Of a stretch of 64,000 nt of DNA, positions 62,680 to 64,000 are shown one piece after another. The notes beneath the pieces are model-generated. The model saw only the letters and a program-made list of their open reading frames with translations, made no database searches and was not told the DNA's origin. The first letter of the stretch is position 1. Every line of letters begins with the position of its first letter. The translations under genes were made by a program, and so were the position numbers. Source of the stretch: Limnomonas spitsbergensis (Eukaryota; Chlorophyta; Chlorophyceae; Chlamydomonadales); the NCBI GenBank assembly GCA_037349105.1, contig JAYJMM010000041.1, positions 1,798,001 to 1,862,000 of the forward strand, given 5' to 3'.

Positions 62680-63180
62680 TGTGGTTGACCAGTAAGGGGG
62701 GGAGGCAAGGAGTGTAAGATGTGGTTAACCGGTAAGGGGGGGGGGGGGGGCAAGGAGTGTAAGATGTGGTTAACCGGTAAGGGGGGGGGGGGCAAGGAGT
62801 GTAAGATGTGGTTGATCGGTAAGGGGGGAGGGGGCAAGGAGTGTAAGATGTGTTTGACCAGTAAGGGGGGGGGGAAGAGGAGTGTAAGATGTGGTTGACC
62901 GGTAAGGGGGGGGGGGGGGCAAGAAGTGCAAGATGTGGTTAACCGGTAAGGGGGGGGGGGGCAAAGATGTGCAAGATGTGGTTAACCGGTAAGAAGGGGG
63001 GGAAGGAGTGTAAGATGTGGTTGACCAGTAAGGGGGGGGGGGGCAAGGAGTGTAAGATGTGGTTAACCGGTAAGGGGGGGGGGGAGGAGTGTAAGATGTG
63101 GTTAACCGGTAAGGGGGGGGGGGCAAGGAGTGTAAGATGTGCTTGACCGGTAAGGGGGGAGGGGGCAAGGAGTGTAAGAT
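62680..63180 (+). repeat. G-tract minisatellite (~45-bp unit, about 11 copies)
   Basis: Units read GTGTAAGATGTGGTTAACCG then GTAAGG with 7-15 G, then CAAGGA. Variation is in the G-run length and in TTAACC/TTGACC. Each unit has a CCGGTAAGGG word that resembles a splice donor. Open minus frames rich in Pro/Leu/Thr are artefacts. Confidence 0.9.
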
Positions 63181-64000
63181 GCAGCTGACGAGTGAGAGTG
63201 GCTGAAGAGGAGCACAGAAGGGGGGGGGAGAGATGTAACACGCTGTTGGATGGGGGAAGGGGAGGGTGGCATAACGAGAAGGCAACCTGAAGAGGGGCGT
63301 GTGATACCAGGGCGTGGAGGTTGTTTAGTGGGTAGTTTAGCTGGAAGGATGCAAGAGAGGGTTGATGGGAAACAGGTAGGGTGCTGGGTTGCTGGCTGCT
63401 ATCTTCTGGTGAGGTTCTTTTAGCTTCATTTGTGTAAGAGGCAAGGGGTGGTCGGGGGCACCAGTCATGGATGGGGCGGGCAGGGGAAGGGCGGGGAGGG
63501 ACACAGAGGGGAACGTGCGGGACGGCCTGAACCCTCGCTTGAACCTTATCCCATACCTAAACCCTAAGCCCAGGTTGTCCACTCAGGAAAGACTTGCAAT
63601 TAACCTGGTGGTAAAGCAGCACTTCCTAATAGGAATTCCACATGTTTCCGAAAAACTCGCTGTGCCCCTCCCCCTCCCCACCCCTCTCTTCCCGCGAAGC
63701 TAAAACAAGGGACTTACACCCTAAATTCCCACCCTTAACCTTATGCACCCCAGGCAACCTCAAACCCTGTAGGCACATTGACATCAACAGGGTGCTTTAG
63801 TCCATGCATGGCTACAACACGTTCCTCACCACGCGCCTCACACCCAAGCTGCGCCTCACACCCAAGCTGCGCTGACATTCTCAATACTGGTATGCCTCAT
63901 TATAATTAAGCGAGTGCTGCCATTCCAATTCCGTCACTTTTCTTTTGGCGTGTGCTCAAATTCTGAGTCTGCCTCTTGTCCTGGTGATCTGTGCTGGTGT
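63181..64000. other. Window end, no gene recognised
   Basis: 63530-63730 has CCCTAAACCC/CCTGAACCC-type filler like that inside the introns of the other genes, which may mean a further intron-rich gene continues beyond the window. GCGCCTCACACCCAAGCT is directly repeated at about 63833-63867. Confidence 0.4.

Noticed and set aside
62532..63285. Minus-strand Pro/Leu/Thr-rich frames
   Set aside because: These arise from the G-tract minisatellite; the frames shift with G-run length.

Overview
The window looks like nuclear DNA of a eukaryote, most likely a chlorophyte green alga. The signs are: short GC-rich exons separated by GT-AG introns; a non-LTR retrotransposon carrying both an APE-type and a restriction-like endonuclease (the Dualen/RandI arrangement first described in Chlamydomonas); CCCTAAA/CCCTGAA telomere-like filler; and a TGTAA downstream of one stop codon. 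The species cannot be told from the sequence. No rRNA, tRNA, CRISPR or bacterial operon structure was seen.

Layout. (1) 1-10349, + strand: 3' part of a protein kinase gene (five exons seen, 5' end outside the window). Its introns are filled with tandem repeats, including a 2.9 kb array of a 20-bp unit. (2) 10.4-12.8 kb: intergenic. (3) About 12.8-21.5 kb, - strand: a decayed dual-endonuclease LINE that carries a Josephin-like cysteine protease ahead of its APE endonuclease. (4) 22.7-24.36 kb: a 126-bp tandem array that ends in a plausible terminal exon. (5) 26.0-27.26 kb: a spliced, TGA-interrupted gene remnant. (6) 29.4-32.2 kb, - strand: a single-exon armadillo-repeat protein with a frameshifted tail. 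(7) 33-41.3 kb: sparse region with MITEs, a TIR element of 760 bp, a pogo-like transposase remnant, a TMF-like exon and unassigned exons. (8) 41705-58711, + strand: a complete importin-4-like karyopherin gene, modelled as 27 exons encoding 1146 aa. (9) 58.7-64 kb: repeats and non-coding DNA.

The genes do not form a pathway; each is an independent eukaryotic transcription unit. The most striking pattern is structural. In both large genes, intron sequence consists largely of degenerate tandem copies of the neighbouring exon-intron boundary ('splice-junction echoes'). Copies of 3' boundaries lie upstream of the real acceptor, and copies of 5' boundaries lie downstream of the real donor. Some of these have grown into minisatellites. 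The other notable item is the Josephin-like protease in the LINE.
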